Below the pieces are notes generated by a model. That model saw only the letters and a list, made by a program, of their open reading frames with translations, did not search any database and had not been told where the DNA came from. The translations under genes and the position numbers were made by a program. Shown here piece by piece: positions 1-6,989 of a stretch of DNA of 24,439 bases; the stretch's first letter is position 1, and each line of letters opens with the position of its first letter. The stretch is from Acidimicrobiales bacterium (lineage in GTDB: Bacteria; Actinomycetota; Acidimicrobiia; Acidimicrobiales; Aldehydirespiratoraceae): the NCBI GenBank assembly GCA_021604885.1, contig BQJV01000007.1, forward strand, positions 1-24,439. Reading direction: 5' to 3'.

Positions 1-464
1 CGCTCAAGTACGAACGCGGCATCGCCGGAGGCCAGTTCCCCTCTCCCCCCGTGATCGACGCCGCTCTCGACTGGGCCCGGAGCCACCACCGCGATGACGG
101 CTCCCGACCGATCGACGATCCGACCGTGCGCGAAAAGCTGATGCGGGCGCTCATCGACGTGGAGGTGTGTCGAGGCTTCGCCTACCACACCGCAGCGCTC
201 GCCGAGGAGGGCGAGATGTTCGGCGTGGAGGGCTCCATGACCAAGCTCTTCGCCTCCGAGAGCTACAAGCGCCATTGCCGGGAGTTCCACGATCTCATGG
301 GCGCCGAAGGGCTCCTCACCCACCACAACGACGACGCCCACCTCGGTGGCCGGATCGAGGAGAACCTGCGCCACTCCCCCGTCACCACCATCTACGGCGG
401 GACGAGCGAGATCAGCCGCAACCTCGTCGCGGAGGGTCACCTGGGCTTGCCGCGCACGCGCTAG
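1..464 (+). CDS. Acyl-CoA dehydrogenase, C-terminal part (5' end outside window)
   Basis: The reading frame is open from base 3 and ends at TAG 462-464, so only about the last 153 residues are present. Acyl-CoA dehydrogenases are flavoenzymes that introduce an alpha,beta double bond into acyl-CoA thioesters. The fragment carries the family's C-terminal helical domain: an LKYERG segment at the very start, a helix containing SMTKLFASESY, and the near-terminal TIYGGTSEISRN motif followed by GLPR. In this family that last motif contacts FAD across the dimer and is strongly conserved. The active-site base and N-terminal half cannot be judged. It converges with the HNH gene 22 bp away. The substrate is unknown; FadE-type fatty-acid or steroid side-chain enzymes are the likeliest relatives. 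Confidence 0.93.
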   Translation, partial: LKYERGIAGGQFPSPPVIDAALDWARSHHRDDGSRPIDDPTVREKLMRALIDVEVCRGFAYHTAALAEEGEMFGVEGSMTKLFASESYKRHCREFHDLMGAEGLLTHHNDDAHLGGRIEENLRHSPVTTIYGGTSEISRNLVAEGHLGLPRTR

Positions 465-483
465 CTCGCGCACCGTCGGGTCA

Positions 484-499
484 GCTCAGATCTCTGAGC
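484..499. terminator. Inverted repeat at convergent gene ends
   Basis: GCTCAGA (484-490) and TCTGAGC (493-499) are perfect reverse complements, giving a 6-7 bp stem over the stop codon of the minus-strand HNH gene. There is no T-tract on either side. The repeat is flanked by direct copies of CCGTCGGGTC at 473-482 and 499-508. A weak bidirectional terminator or 3'-end stabiliser is possible. Confidence 0.35.
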
Positions 500-1754
500 C
501 GTCGGGTCGGTAGGTGTGCCATGCCCCTTGGGGGTCGCGCCATACGGCGTAGCCTTTCTGTTTCCAGCGGTTGTGTTTGCCGCAGTAGGGGCCGCCGTTG
601 TGGGGGTTGGTGTCGCCGCCGTGGGCGTGGTCGACGCTGTGGTCGATCTCGCACTGGCTGGTGGGGACGGTGCAGCCGGGCCAGGGGCAGTGGGTGTCGC
701 CGAGTTGGGCAGCGAGGCGGGCGCCGCCGGTGAACCGACGGGCCCGGCCGAGATCGATTACGACGCCGGCAGCGTCCACGACGACACGGCGGAGTTTGTC
801 GAGGAACACGGTCGCGAACGCTTCGGTCGGATCCAACGGCCGGCCGTCGAGGGTGCGGCACTCGACCGCGGTCGGGGCGAGCGGTGTCGGGTTGGTGCCG
901 GCGTGGCGGGCGGCAGCGTGTTCGAACGTTTCCTGGTGCCACACGATGTTGTGAACCATCTCGGGCACGACCGAGTGCGGGTTCGCCGCCGCGTCCTGAC
1001 ACATCTGCCAGAACGCATCCGCGCGCCGTTGGCGTTCGTTGCGGGGCAGATGCGACAGGTTCGCGTCATCGCCGTGCTCGGCGCGGGCTTTCTCCCAGTC
1101 GCTGAGCCGCTCCGCGGAGATGTAGTGCTCCAGAATTTCTGCGATCTGGGCGCCCTGCATCGCGCCGGTGCCGCCGGCGAACGTCCACCCCAACCCGATC
1201 GGGTCCTGCACCAACGAGAAGTCCCTGAGCTCGTGGCTACGGCTGTTGGCCGGTTCGGGGCCGTCCTCATCCGCGTAACGCTCCCAGGTACGCACCTCGA
1301 TCTCGAAATCGGCATACGACAACCGGGCGGCGAGGCGCAGAAACCACGGCTGAGCATCCACCATCGCGTCACGCACCCGCGGGTTGGCCCACACCCGACC
1401 CAGCAGATCGAAATAGTCGACCCCCAACCCACCGCACCGCAACGCATCGAACACCTCGCCAAGCTCACGAGACATGCGCACCCCACGCTCACGGCCCGCC
1501 GCCGCTCCCGGCGACAACCGGCCACAATGACGCACCATCACCTTCGCCGAGGAATGCCCATCAGACACATACACACCGGAGCGGTCGACCTCATCGAGCA
1601 CCCGCGTCTGCACCGCCCGCACCCGCCGCGCCACCGACTCCAACCCGGCCAACACCTCCGCCGCGTCACGAGCCGAACCAAACAGCAAGTCCGCGTCGCT
1701 CAACCCGTCGAGGGCTTCGTTCAGTTGCGCCAGACCCGCATCCGCATCGAACAT
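486..1754 (-). CDS. DUF222 / 13E12-repeat family HNH endonuclease-like protein
   Basis: This 422-residue protein has the actinobacterial 13E12 architecture: a long helical DUF222 region (about residues 1-335) and a C-terminal HNH nuclease module. The module shows CPWPGC (356-361), a second Cys at 368, the DH pair (D371, H372) and CGKHNR (391-396), so the zinc knuckle and catalytic His look intact. The family is abundant and multicopy in actinobacteria; its role is unresolved, with DNA-damage-linked or mobile nuclease activity usually suggested. The ATG at 1754 has no Shine-Dalgarno. It lies 8 nt after a TATGAT -10 hexamer and inside a LexA-type box, implying a leaderless, SOS-controlled transcript. 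It is 42 bp downstream of the GNAT gene on the same strand but appears to have its own promoter. Confidence 0.93.
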   Translation of the reverse strand: MFDADAGLAQLNEALDGLSDADLLFGSARDAAEVLAGLESVARRVRAVQTRVLDEVDRSGVYVSDGHSSAKVMVRHCGRLSPGAAAGRERGVRMSRELGEVFDALRCGGLGVDYFDLLGRVWANPRVRDAMVDAQPWFLRLAARLSYADFEIEVRTWERYADEDGPEPANSRSHELRDFSLVQDPIGLGWTFAGGTGAMQGAQIAEILEHYISAERLSDWEKARAEHGDDANLSHLPRNERQRRADAFWQMCQDAAANPHSVVPEMVHNIVWHQETFEHAAARHAGTNPTPLAPTAVECRTLDGRPLDPTEAFATVFLDKLRRVVVDAAGVVIDLGRARRFTGGARLAAQLGDTHCPWPGCTVPTSQCEIDHSVDHAHGGDTNPHNGGPYCGKHNRWKQKGYAVWRDPQGAWHTYRPDGSEI

Positions 1755-1762
1755 ACGTTCGT
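1747..1762 (-). promoter_or_regulatory. LexA (SOS) box over the start of the HNH gene
   Basis: The plus strand reads TCGAACATACGTTCGT, matching the mycobacterial/actinobacterial SOS box TCGAAC-N4-GTTCGA with one mismatch at the last base; the core GAAC-N4-GTTC is perfect. It covers the HNH start codon (1752-1754) and sits directly downstream of the -10 candidate, a position where a bound repressor would block initiation. Several Mycobacterium tuberculosis 13E12 genes are known members of the LexA regulon, which supports the reading. Confidence 0.7.
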
Positions 1763-1768
1763 ATCATA
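1763..1768 (-). promoter_or_regulatory. -10 element for leaderless HNH transcript
   Basis: On the minus strand TATGAT is followed by 8 nt and then ATG (1754), so transcription would start at or next to the A of the start codon. No convincing -35 hexamer is visible at 16-18 bp. This fits actinobacterial leaderless promoters, where the -10 element dominates. Confidence 0.5.
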
Positions 1769-1795
1769 GAGAAGGGGTATGACACTCACCCGACG

Positions 1796-2218
1796 TCACT
1801 CCAATCGCAGCCGCAGGACCGGGAGGCCCGTGTCCGCATCCTCGCCACGGCCGACTTCGGAGAATCCGTAGCGGTCGTAGAAGCGTCGTCCGATCGCGTT
1901 CGCCTCGAACACCTCGAGCTCGAGGAACGGCCGCGACGCCCGAGCGTGATCCATGAGCGCCCGCCCGTGGCCGTCGCCCTGGTGGTCGGGATGGACGAAC
2001 AATCCGCCCACCTCGTTCTCCCGTAGCGAGATGAAGCCGACCACCCGGTCGTCGACCACCGCGACCGTTGCGTCCGATGCCGGGAGGAACACCTCGCCGA
2101 TCATCCGCTGCTCCTTCTCCAGGAACGCCTCATCGAGGAACGGATGAGCGATGCGTGACGCGGCGAGCCACGATTCGAGGAGGGCGGGGAGGTCCGCAGG
2201 CTGGTACGGGCGAGGCAC
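1796..2218 (-). CDS. GNAT-family N-acetyltransferase
   Basis: This 140-residue single-domain protein has the GNAT fold, which transfers an acetyl group from acetyl-CoA to an amine. The acetyl-CoA pyrophosphate-binding motif is HQGDGHGRAL (79-88, Q/RxxGxG/A type), preceded by the beta-strand VGGLFVHP (70-77). The C-terminal segment RRFYDRYGFSEVG is typical of the family. The start is GTG at 2218, the only start codon in this frame before it closes upstream, and it has no clear ribosome site. It follows the small membrane protein by 29 bp on the same strand, so the two are probably co-transcribed. The substrate cannot be inferred. Confidence 0.87.
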   Translation of the reverse strand: MPRPYQPADLPALLESWLAASRIAHPFLDEAFLEKEQRMIGEVFLPASDATVAVVDDRVVGFISLRENEVGGLFVHPDHQGDGHGRALMDHARASRPFLELEVFEANAIGRRFYDRYGFSEVGRGEDADTGLPVLRLRLE

Positions 2219-2246
2219 GCCGCCATCATGGCCGACGCCGGCCGAC

Positions 2247-2561
2247 TCAGCAGTCGGAATCCGTGGGGTTGAGGGTGCAGTTGCGCACGTAGTCGGACTC
2301 GCTGTCGACGACGAAGAACACCGACGGGAGCACGAGCAGGGCGACGACGCCGAGCGTCACGGCGACACTTCCCGCCTCGCGATCGCCTCGGCGGCGGACT
2401 CGCACGCCCAGCACCACGGCCGCCAGTCCGAAGATCACCGCCGGAAGGACCAGCCAGAACGCCCAGACTGCGCCGAGGACTCCCAGCACCCCACACGTGA
2501 TCGCCACGGTGGGTTGTGTCCCGGCCGTGCTCTGGGTCTCAGTCACTGCTTCGTCCAACAT
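2247..2561 (-). CDS. Small membrane protein, DUF4190-like
   Basis: This 104-residue hydrophobic protein has a short N-terminal polar stretch (1-18), a hydrophobic hairpin at about 19-53 that probably makes two membrane helices, an RVRRRGDRE positive loop (54-62), a further membrane helix (about 64-86), and a short polar tail with two cysteines (95 and 104). The positive loop between hydrophobic segments resembles small actinobacterial DUF4190-type proteins. The start at ATG 2561 is chosen over longer in-frame options because GGAG lies about 8 nt upstream. No enzymatic motif is visible. It is divergent from the epimerase gene (112 bp gap) and likely heads an operon with the acetyltransferase. 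Confidence 0.72.
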   Translation of the reverse strand: MLDEAVTETQSTAGTQPTVAITCGVLGVLGAVWAFWLVLPAVIFGLAAVVLGVRVRRRGDREAGSVAVTLGVVALLVLPSVFFVVDSESDYVRNCTLNPTDSDC

Positions 2562-2673
2562 GCTGCGCTCCGTTCGATCGGGATCGGCTCCTACCCGTAC
2601 TGACGAGCGAGGCAGTCGTCGCGGGTGACGTGGGCTAGGAAGAGACGACGCCGAACGAAGCGGAGACCGCCAC

Positions 2674-3564
2674 ATGATCCCCAGAACCATCGTCGTCGCC
2701 GGGGCAACCGGCCAGGTCGGCAAGCCCGTCGCCAAGGCCCTCGCCGCACAAGGCAACGAGGTCCACGGACTCGCCCGGTTCAAGGACCCGATCGTCCGAG
2801 AGGAGATGGTGGCCGCGGGCGTCACCTGCCATGCCGTCGACCTGATCGAACCCGACCTCTCGACGGTGCCGACCGAACTCGACCACCTGCTCAACTTCGC
2901 CGTCACGAAGACCGGCCGGTGGGACAAGGACCTCGCGGCCAACGCCGACGCCGCCGGACTGCTGATGCAGCACTGTCGCAAGGCGAAGAGCGTGCTGCAC
3001 TGCTCGTCCACCGCGGTGTACGCACCGACCGGCGGCGAGCCGATGCGGGAGGACTCACCGCTCGGGCAGGACCATCACCAGTACATGATGCCGACCTACT
3101 CGACGGCGAAGACGGCGGCCGAGTCGGTCGCGAGTTTCGCGGCGAAGGCGTTCGATCTGCCCACCACGATCGCCCGGCTGTGCGTGCCCTACGGGGACGA
3201 GGGCGGCTGGCCGATCTTTCACCTCATGATGGCGCAGGGCGGCCAGCCGATTCCCGTCCACACCGATGGCAGTCGCTACAACGTCATCCACCACGAGGAC
3301 ATCATCAGCCAGATCCCGGCCCTGCTCGAGGCCGCGACGACCCCTGCGACGATTCTCAACTGGGGCAGCGACGATGTCGTGTCCGTCGAGGAGTGGACCC
3401 GCTTCATGTGCGACATCGCCGGCGCGCCGGAGCCGACGTTCGCGCCGACGGATCACACGATCCCGAGTGCGGTGATCGACACCGAACGGTCCCGGGCCGT
3501 TCTCGGCCCGTGCGCGGTCGACTGGCAGACCGGCTTCCGCCGGCTCGCCGAGACGCTCGCCTAG
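2674..3564 (+). CDS. NAD(P)-dependent epimerase/dehydratase (extended SDR)
   Basis: This 296-residue protein has a Rossmann fold. The dinucleotide-binding loop GATGQVG is at 10-16, the SST that positions substrate is at 111-113, and the catalytic YSTAK (YxxxK) is at 142-146. Length and motif spacing fit extended short-chain dehydrogenases, which act on nucleotide sugars or other hydroxylated substrates. The start ATG 2674 has GGAG about 9 nt upstream. Its stop TAG (3562-3564) overlaps, in the self-complementary CTAG, the stop of the exported protein gene on the other strand. No sugar-pathway neighbour is present, so the substrate is open. Confidence 0.88.
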   Translation: MIPRTIVVAGATGQVGKPVAKALAAQGNEVHGLARFKDPIVREEMVAAGVTCHAVDLIEPDLSTVPTELDHLLNFAVTKTGRWDKDLAANADAAGLLMQHCRKAKSVLHCSSTAVYAPTGGEPMREDSPLGQDHHQYMMPTYSTAKTAAESVASFAAKAFDLPTTIARLCVPYGDEGGWPIFHLMMAQGGQPIPVHTDGSRYNVIHHEDIISQIPALLEAATTPATILNWGSDDVVSVEEWTRFMCDIAGAPEPTFAPTDHTIPSAVIDTERSRAVLGPCAVDWQTGFRRLAETLA

Positions 3565-4973
3565 AAGATGCCGACCGTCGCGTCGAGCGACTGCAGGACC
3601 TCGGCCGCCCAGGCTGGCGCCCACACGCTCATGTCGAGATTGGTCGGCCAGACGGCCGCGACGGAATACGCCTGGAACGTGTCGAATGCGCCGAGGGCCG
3701 GATCGGTGTTCGGAATGGCGTTCGTGATCGCTTGACCGGCTGCGCCGTAGAAGTCGCCGTCTCCCCAGCACTCCGAGAACGACGGTGTGGTCTCGTCCAC
3801 GTAGACCTGCTCGAGCGTCGGCACGAAGCTGCCGCTGAACGTGCCGGCGAACGTGATGTCGGCCTGCGCGCCCTCGATGTACTCCCATGCGGGGACGGCG
3901 ACCGGGACCGTGTCCGGTGAGCCGTCGATCGTGACCGGGGCGGCGATCTCACTGTTCCTATAGGTCATGCCGCTCGCCGCTGCGCTCCAGTCCCAGTACG
4001 ACATCACCCCGGGAATCGCGTGCACGCGAAGATCGGTGATCTGCTCGTAGCGATCCTCGTAGAACACCTCGGTGCGCTGCGTGAGCGGGCCGCTGTTGGC
4101 GCCGATGTAGGCCCGGATCGCCCGGATCGGGCCATCGATGTTGGCGATGAAGGCACCCTCGGCGTCGGCGAAGGTGGCATTGGATCGACCACAGGTGAGG
4201 AACGAGAAGCGCGACTTGTGCCCGTCGAGGATGTCCACGCCGGTGCCCCAGTTGCTCGAGAGACCATCGGTGATCCAGCGATCGCCGAAGGTCATCGTGT
4301 AGTTGTCCGTCACGACGGTGGAGCTCTCCGGATTCGGGCCGTCCGCTCGCAGGTAGTCGTCCTTGTACGTGCCCGCGTCGAGCGAGAACGTGTAGGTGAC
4401 GTGGTCGACACCGGCCGACGAGTCGACGCCGGCGCCGCCGTAGAAGAGGTAGACGTATCCCACGGTGCCGCCGTCCGGATCGACGAGCGCGATCTCCTTT
4501 CCGAGCCCGCCAATGGCCGCGGCCGGGTGCGGCGTGGCGGCGGGGGCCCGGGGGCCGGCATCACGAGCGAGGAACACGACCTCGTCGTTGTCGTCGATCG
4601 TCAGGTCGTCATCGGGCCCGACCCACGTGTCGGGGTCCGCGTAGGTCAGCACCGTGTGTCCGATCGCGGTCGAACCGTAGATCGTGCCGGTGGATGCGGG
4701 GGCGTTGTTGTTGCTCGGCTTGGCGCCGAAGTCGACGACGATGCGCTCGTCCACCTGGAGAGGGATCTGGACCCAGCTCGAGGAGTCGTCGTCCCATCGG
4801 TAGGCCAGGCCGCGGTCGGCTTCGAGGTTCAGGTTGCCGATGCCGAGGTCGGCGCCCGTGAGCACCACCGCGCCGTCGACGCGGATCAGGAACGGCGCGT
4901 AGGCGTAGTTACAGGCAGTGGCGACAAGGGCTGCGGCAAGCATCCCGATGGCAAGTTTCCAGCGGCGGAGCAT
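3561..4973 (-). CDS. Exported protein of unknown function (possible lipoprotein)
   Basis: This 470-residue protein starts with a signal peptide: a basic n-region (MLRRWK), a hydrophobic core (7-20), then Cys21. ATAC at 18-21 is a weak lipobox because the usual Leu at -3 is replaced by Ala; cleavage by signal peptidase I after AYA (24-26) is the alternative. The mature part is rich in Asp, Gly, Thr and aromatic residues and looks beta-rich, with acidic runs such as DDDLTIDDNDE that may bind calcium. I recognise no catalytic motif or family. It lies 42 bp downstream of the repeat-tailed membrane protein on the same strand, so it is probably the third gene of the sigma-factor operon and may act at the cell surface. 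Confidence 0.8.
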   Translation of the reverse strand: MLRRWKLAIGMLAAALVATACNYAYAPFLIRVDGAVVLTGADLGIGNLNLEADRGLAYRWDDDSSSWVQIPLQVDERIVVDFGAKPSNNNAPASTGTIYGSTAIGHTVLTYADPDTWVGPDDDLTIDDNDEVVFLARDAGPRAPAATPHPAAAIGGLGKEIALVDPDGGTVGYVYLFYGGAGVDSSAGVDHVTYTFSLDAGTYKDDYLRADGPNPESSTVVTDNYTMTFGDRWITDGLSSNWGTGVDILDGHKSRFSFLTCGRSNATFADAEGAFIANIDGPIRAIRAYIGANSGPLTQRTEVFYEDRYEQITDLRVHAIPGVMSYWDWSAAASGMTYRNSEIAAPVTIDGSPDTVPVAVPAWEYIEGAQADITFAGTFSGSFVPTLEQVYVDETTPSFSECWGDGDFYGAAGQAITNAIPNTDPALGAFDTFQAYSVAAVWPTNLDMSVWAPAWAAEVLQSLDATVGIF

Positions 4974-5015
4974 GGCGGCGAGTGTGCCACTCTCCGTGGT
5001 CGACCGTCGACTTCG

Positions 5016-5825
5016 CTACGGGCGTCCCCGGTCCTCGGGCGGGCCGGCATGGTCCGGTGGTCCGGTGTCGCCACTGTTGCCCGGCGACTCGGGAGGTCCG
5101 GCCTCGCCACTGTTGCCCGGCGACTCAGGAGGTCCTGTCGAATCACCTTTTCCCGGCGACTCCGGAGGTCCTGCGTCACCACTGTTGCCCGGCGACTCCG
5201 GCTGACCCTGACCCGCCTCATCACTGTTGCCCGGCGACTCCGGCTGACCCTGACCCGCCTCATCACTGTTGCCCGGCGACTCCGGCTGACCCGCCTCATC
5301 ACTGTTGCCCGGCGACTCCGGCTGACCCGCCTCATCACTGTTGCCCGGCGACTCCGGCTGACCCTGACCCGCCTCATCACTGTTGCCCGGCGACTCCGGC
5401 TGACCCGGCGCGCGGGCGGGTGCGGGCGTCACGGCACTCTCGGCCTCTGCCGGCGGGGCATCGACCTCGGGGTTGTCCGGGACCTCACGGGACGCAGACA
5501 GGATCTCCGTGATCTCGTGCACGACCGGCACCTCGACCAGACCCGAGACGTCGGCGCCGACGGCTGCAGCGGCGAGTCCGGCGCCCAGCGCGGTCTTCAC
5601 GCCGATGGCGGCCACGACGGCCGACACGCGGCGCCCGGCCGTCCGTCGAACGGGCGCGGCCGCGGGGGCCGCAGCGCTTGTGAGAAATCGCGCCAACTCC
5701 GGGCTCGGGTCGATGTCACGGTCGGGAACGAGCGCGACGAGTGCCTCTTCCAGGATGAGGGCACATCCTTCGTCGAGTTCCGGATCAGCGAGAGCGTCTC
5801 GCACGATGGAGGTCGGCACGTTCAT
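5016..5825 (-). CDS. Membrane protein with tandem-repeat tail, probable anti-sigma factor
   Basis: This 269-residue protein has three parts: an N-terminal soluble region (1-65), one membrane segment (about 67-92), and a Pro/Ser/Gly/Glu-rich tail. From residue 142 the tail repeats PESPGNSDEAGQ in 12- and 14-residue units. The start ATG (5825) overlaps the stop of the ECF sigma gene as ATGA, implying translational coupling and an anti-sigma or sensor role. No HxxxCxxC zinc anti-sigma motif is present, so the role rests on context. The predicted topology puts the N-terminus in the cytoplasm, where it could hold the sigma factor, with the repeats outside. The tail could span the wall or carry an interaction surface. 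Confidence 0.75.
   Translation of the reverse strand: MNVPTSIVRDALADPELDEGCALILEEALVALVPDRDIDPSPELARFLTSAAAPAAAPVRRTAGRRVSAVVAAIGVKTALGAGLAAAAVGADVSGLVEVPVVHEITEILSASREVPDNPEVDAPPAEAESAVTPAPARAPGQPESPGNSDEAGQGQPESPGNSDEAGQPESPGNSDEAGQPESPGNSDEAGQGQPESPGNSDEAGQGQPESPGNSGDAGPPESPGKGDSTGPPESPGNSGEAGPPESPGNSGDTGPPDHAGPPEDRGRP
5061..5405. repeat. In-frame minisatellite, 36/42-bp units
   Basis: About nine tandem units share the core ACTGTTGCCCGGCGACTC, starting at 5073, 5109, 5181, 5223, 5265, 5301, 5337 and 5379, with a diverged unit near 5145. Spacings are 36 or 42 bp, always multiples of three, so copy-number change keeps the frame. Units at 5181-5400 are near-identical, while those at the low-coordinate end (the protein's C-terminus) have diverged. 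Confidence 0.93.
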
Positions 5826-6418
5826 GACAACGACAACTCCTCTCCTGGCGATACGGGTGCCGAGGAGATTTTCTTCTGCAGGGTCCGCAACGCCCGGTGC
5901 TGCAGCGCTTTGACCGCGGTTTCCGGGCAGTCCATGACATCGGCAACCTCTGCGATCGACAGGCCGGCGACGATCCGAAGGCTGACGACCTCCCGCTGCT
6001 TCTCCGTCAGATGTGCCAGCAACTCTGCGGCCCGGTCGCCCACGTCGGCGACGACCTCGGACGCGACGTCATCACCGGCCGCGAGATCGCCGAGCACGGC
6101 ACCATTCGAGACCCGGGGGCGGCGGGCCTCCGCACGCGCCTCGTCGATGAGGATGTTCCGACAAATCGCGAACAGCCAGCTCCGGAAGGCGGATTCGTCG
6201 CCACTGAAGCGGTCGGCGCGATGAAACGCACGGGCGAGTGTCTCGCTCGCGACCGCGTCGACGTCTCGGCATCCGCGGGCCCGGGCGAAGCCTGCCAACT
6301 GCCGGTTGAACGCGTCGAAAAGCCACTGAAACCCGGCCGAATCACCTTCACGGGCCCGTGCGATCGCGACGTCGAAGGTGGCGATCGGCGTGGAGCGGAG
6401 GTGTCGCACGCGGGCCAT
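5822..6418 (-). CDS. ECF-type RNA polymerase sigma factor
   Basis: This 198-residue sigma-70 family protein has the two ECF domains. Region 2 (about 27-100) contains FRSWLFAICRNILIDEAR, the segment that binds core polymerase and the -10 element. Region 4 (about 136-185) contains LTEKQREVVSLRIVAGLSIAEVADVM and a helix-turn-helix reading the -35 element. The start at ATG 6418 (MARVRH) is preferred over a longer frame because AGAAGAG precedes it and the extra residues are not sigma-like. The stop overlaps the start of the membrane partner (ATGA). It is divergent from the TadE/TadG-like genes, possible targets. The ECF group cannot be assigned by eye. Confidence 0.9.
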   Translation of the reverse strand: MARVRHLRSTPIATFDVAIARAREGDSAGFQWLFDAFNRQLAGFARARGCRDVDAVASETLARAFHRADRFSGDESAFRSWLFAICRNILIDEARAEARRPRVSNGAVLGDLAAGDDVASEVVADVGDRAAELLAHLTEKQREVVSLRIVAGLSIAEVADVMDCPETAVKALQHRALRTLQKKISSAPVSPGEELSLS

Positions 6419-6432
6419 GAACTCTTCTTCGG

Positions 6433-6447
6433 CGGACCTGCGGTCCG
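6433..6447. promoter_or_regulatory. Inverted repeat in sigma-factor leader
   Basis: CGGACC-TGC-GGTCCG is a perfect 6-bp inverted repeat 15 bp before the sigma start codon, in the 106-bp divergent gap. It could be an operator or a leader hairpin near the ribosome site. There is no direct evidence for either. Confidence 0.3.
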
Positions 6448-6490
6448 ACTGAGGCGATGCGGGGGAATCTTTGGGCCTTTTGCCCCATAT

Positions 6491-6503
6491 CGAACATCGT
6501 TCG
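6491..6503. promoter_or_regulatory. Inverted repeat CGAAC-ATC-GTTCG upstream of TadE-like gene
   Basis: This 5+3+5 inverted repeat lies 21 bp before the TadE-like start codon. Its half-sites resemble a LexA box, but the spacer is 3 rather than 4 bp. It may be an operator or part of a promoter for the divergent genes. Confidence 0.25.
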
Positions 6504-6524
6504 GGAGTCGTTTCCCGGCACGAC

Positions 6525-6989
6525 ATGACTCAGAACAGGCAGGCACGGTTCACCAGCGATCGCGGCGCGGCGATCGTCGAATTCGGGATCGTCGCGCCAC
6601 TCCTCCTCATGCTGCTCTTCGGCGTCGTCGAGTTCGGCCTGCTCTTCGGGAAGAAGCTCGACGTGAGCCAAGGCGCTCGTGAGGGCGCCCGTCTCGCGGC
6701 CGTCAACTATCAGGCGACGACCGGCTCGAGCGGCGCCACCCAGGCGTCCGAGATCGTCGCCGCCACGTGTCAGCGCATGGAGGTGGCCACCAACACCACG
6801 GTCACCATCGACACGTCGGCCGGCACATCCGTGGGTGACCTCGTCACGTTCACCATCGAGTCGCCCGCAGAACCGGTCACGGGCGTGTTCGACCCGTGGC
6901 TCAGCACTCGCACCCTCAGCAGCATCGTGGACGTGCGGCTCGAGCAGGCGGCCACCTTCGCCGCGACGACCAAGGAGGCGTGCCCGTGA
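6525..6989 (+). CDS. TadE-like pseudopilin/pilus-assembly protein
   Basis: This 154-residue protein has the TadE signature near the N-terminus: SDRGAAIVEFG (11-21) running into a single hydrophobic helix (about 18-42), then the conserved GAREGARLAAV segment. TadE-like proteins are membrane-anchored minor components of Tad/Flp-type pilus or secretion systems, with the C-terminal part outside. ATG 6525 is chosen because the TadE motif follows at the usual distance; no good Shine-Dalgarno precedes it. The stop overlaps the next gene's GTG start (GTGA). No TadA ATPase, TadB/C or Flp pilin gene is in the window, so the pair may serve a distant Tad locus or act alone. Confidence 0.85.
   Translation: MTQNRQARFTSDRGAAIVEFGIVAPLLLMLLFGVVEFGLLFGKKLDVSQGAREGARLAAVNYQATTGSSGATQASEIVAATCQRMEVATNTTVTIDTSAGTSVGDLVTFTIESPAEPVTGVFDPWLSTRTLSSIVDVRLEQAATFAATTKEACP

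Noticed and set aside
516..1769. A 417-codon plus-strand frame opposite the HNH gene
   Set aside because: The minus-strand frame has the full HNH motif; this one is a Val/Gly/Arg-rich shadow.
5061..5405. Possible CRISPR array
   Set aside because: The units are contiguous, with no unique spacers. They differ by 6-bp steps in multiples of three and encode a regular protein repeat.
4020..6224. A very long open frame (over 700 codons) on the plus strand across the exported-protein, repeat and sigma genes
   Set aside because: It is antisense to three genes with clear motifs. Its translation is low-complexity (Arg, Val, Gly, Asp) and the repetitive part mirrors the minisatellite. Long antisense frames are expected at this GC content.
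6491..6503. A second LexA box upstream of the TadE-like gene
   Set aside because: The spacer is 3 bp, not 4, so the half-sites are out of register for LexA. It is kept only as an unspecified inverted repeat.
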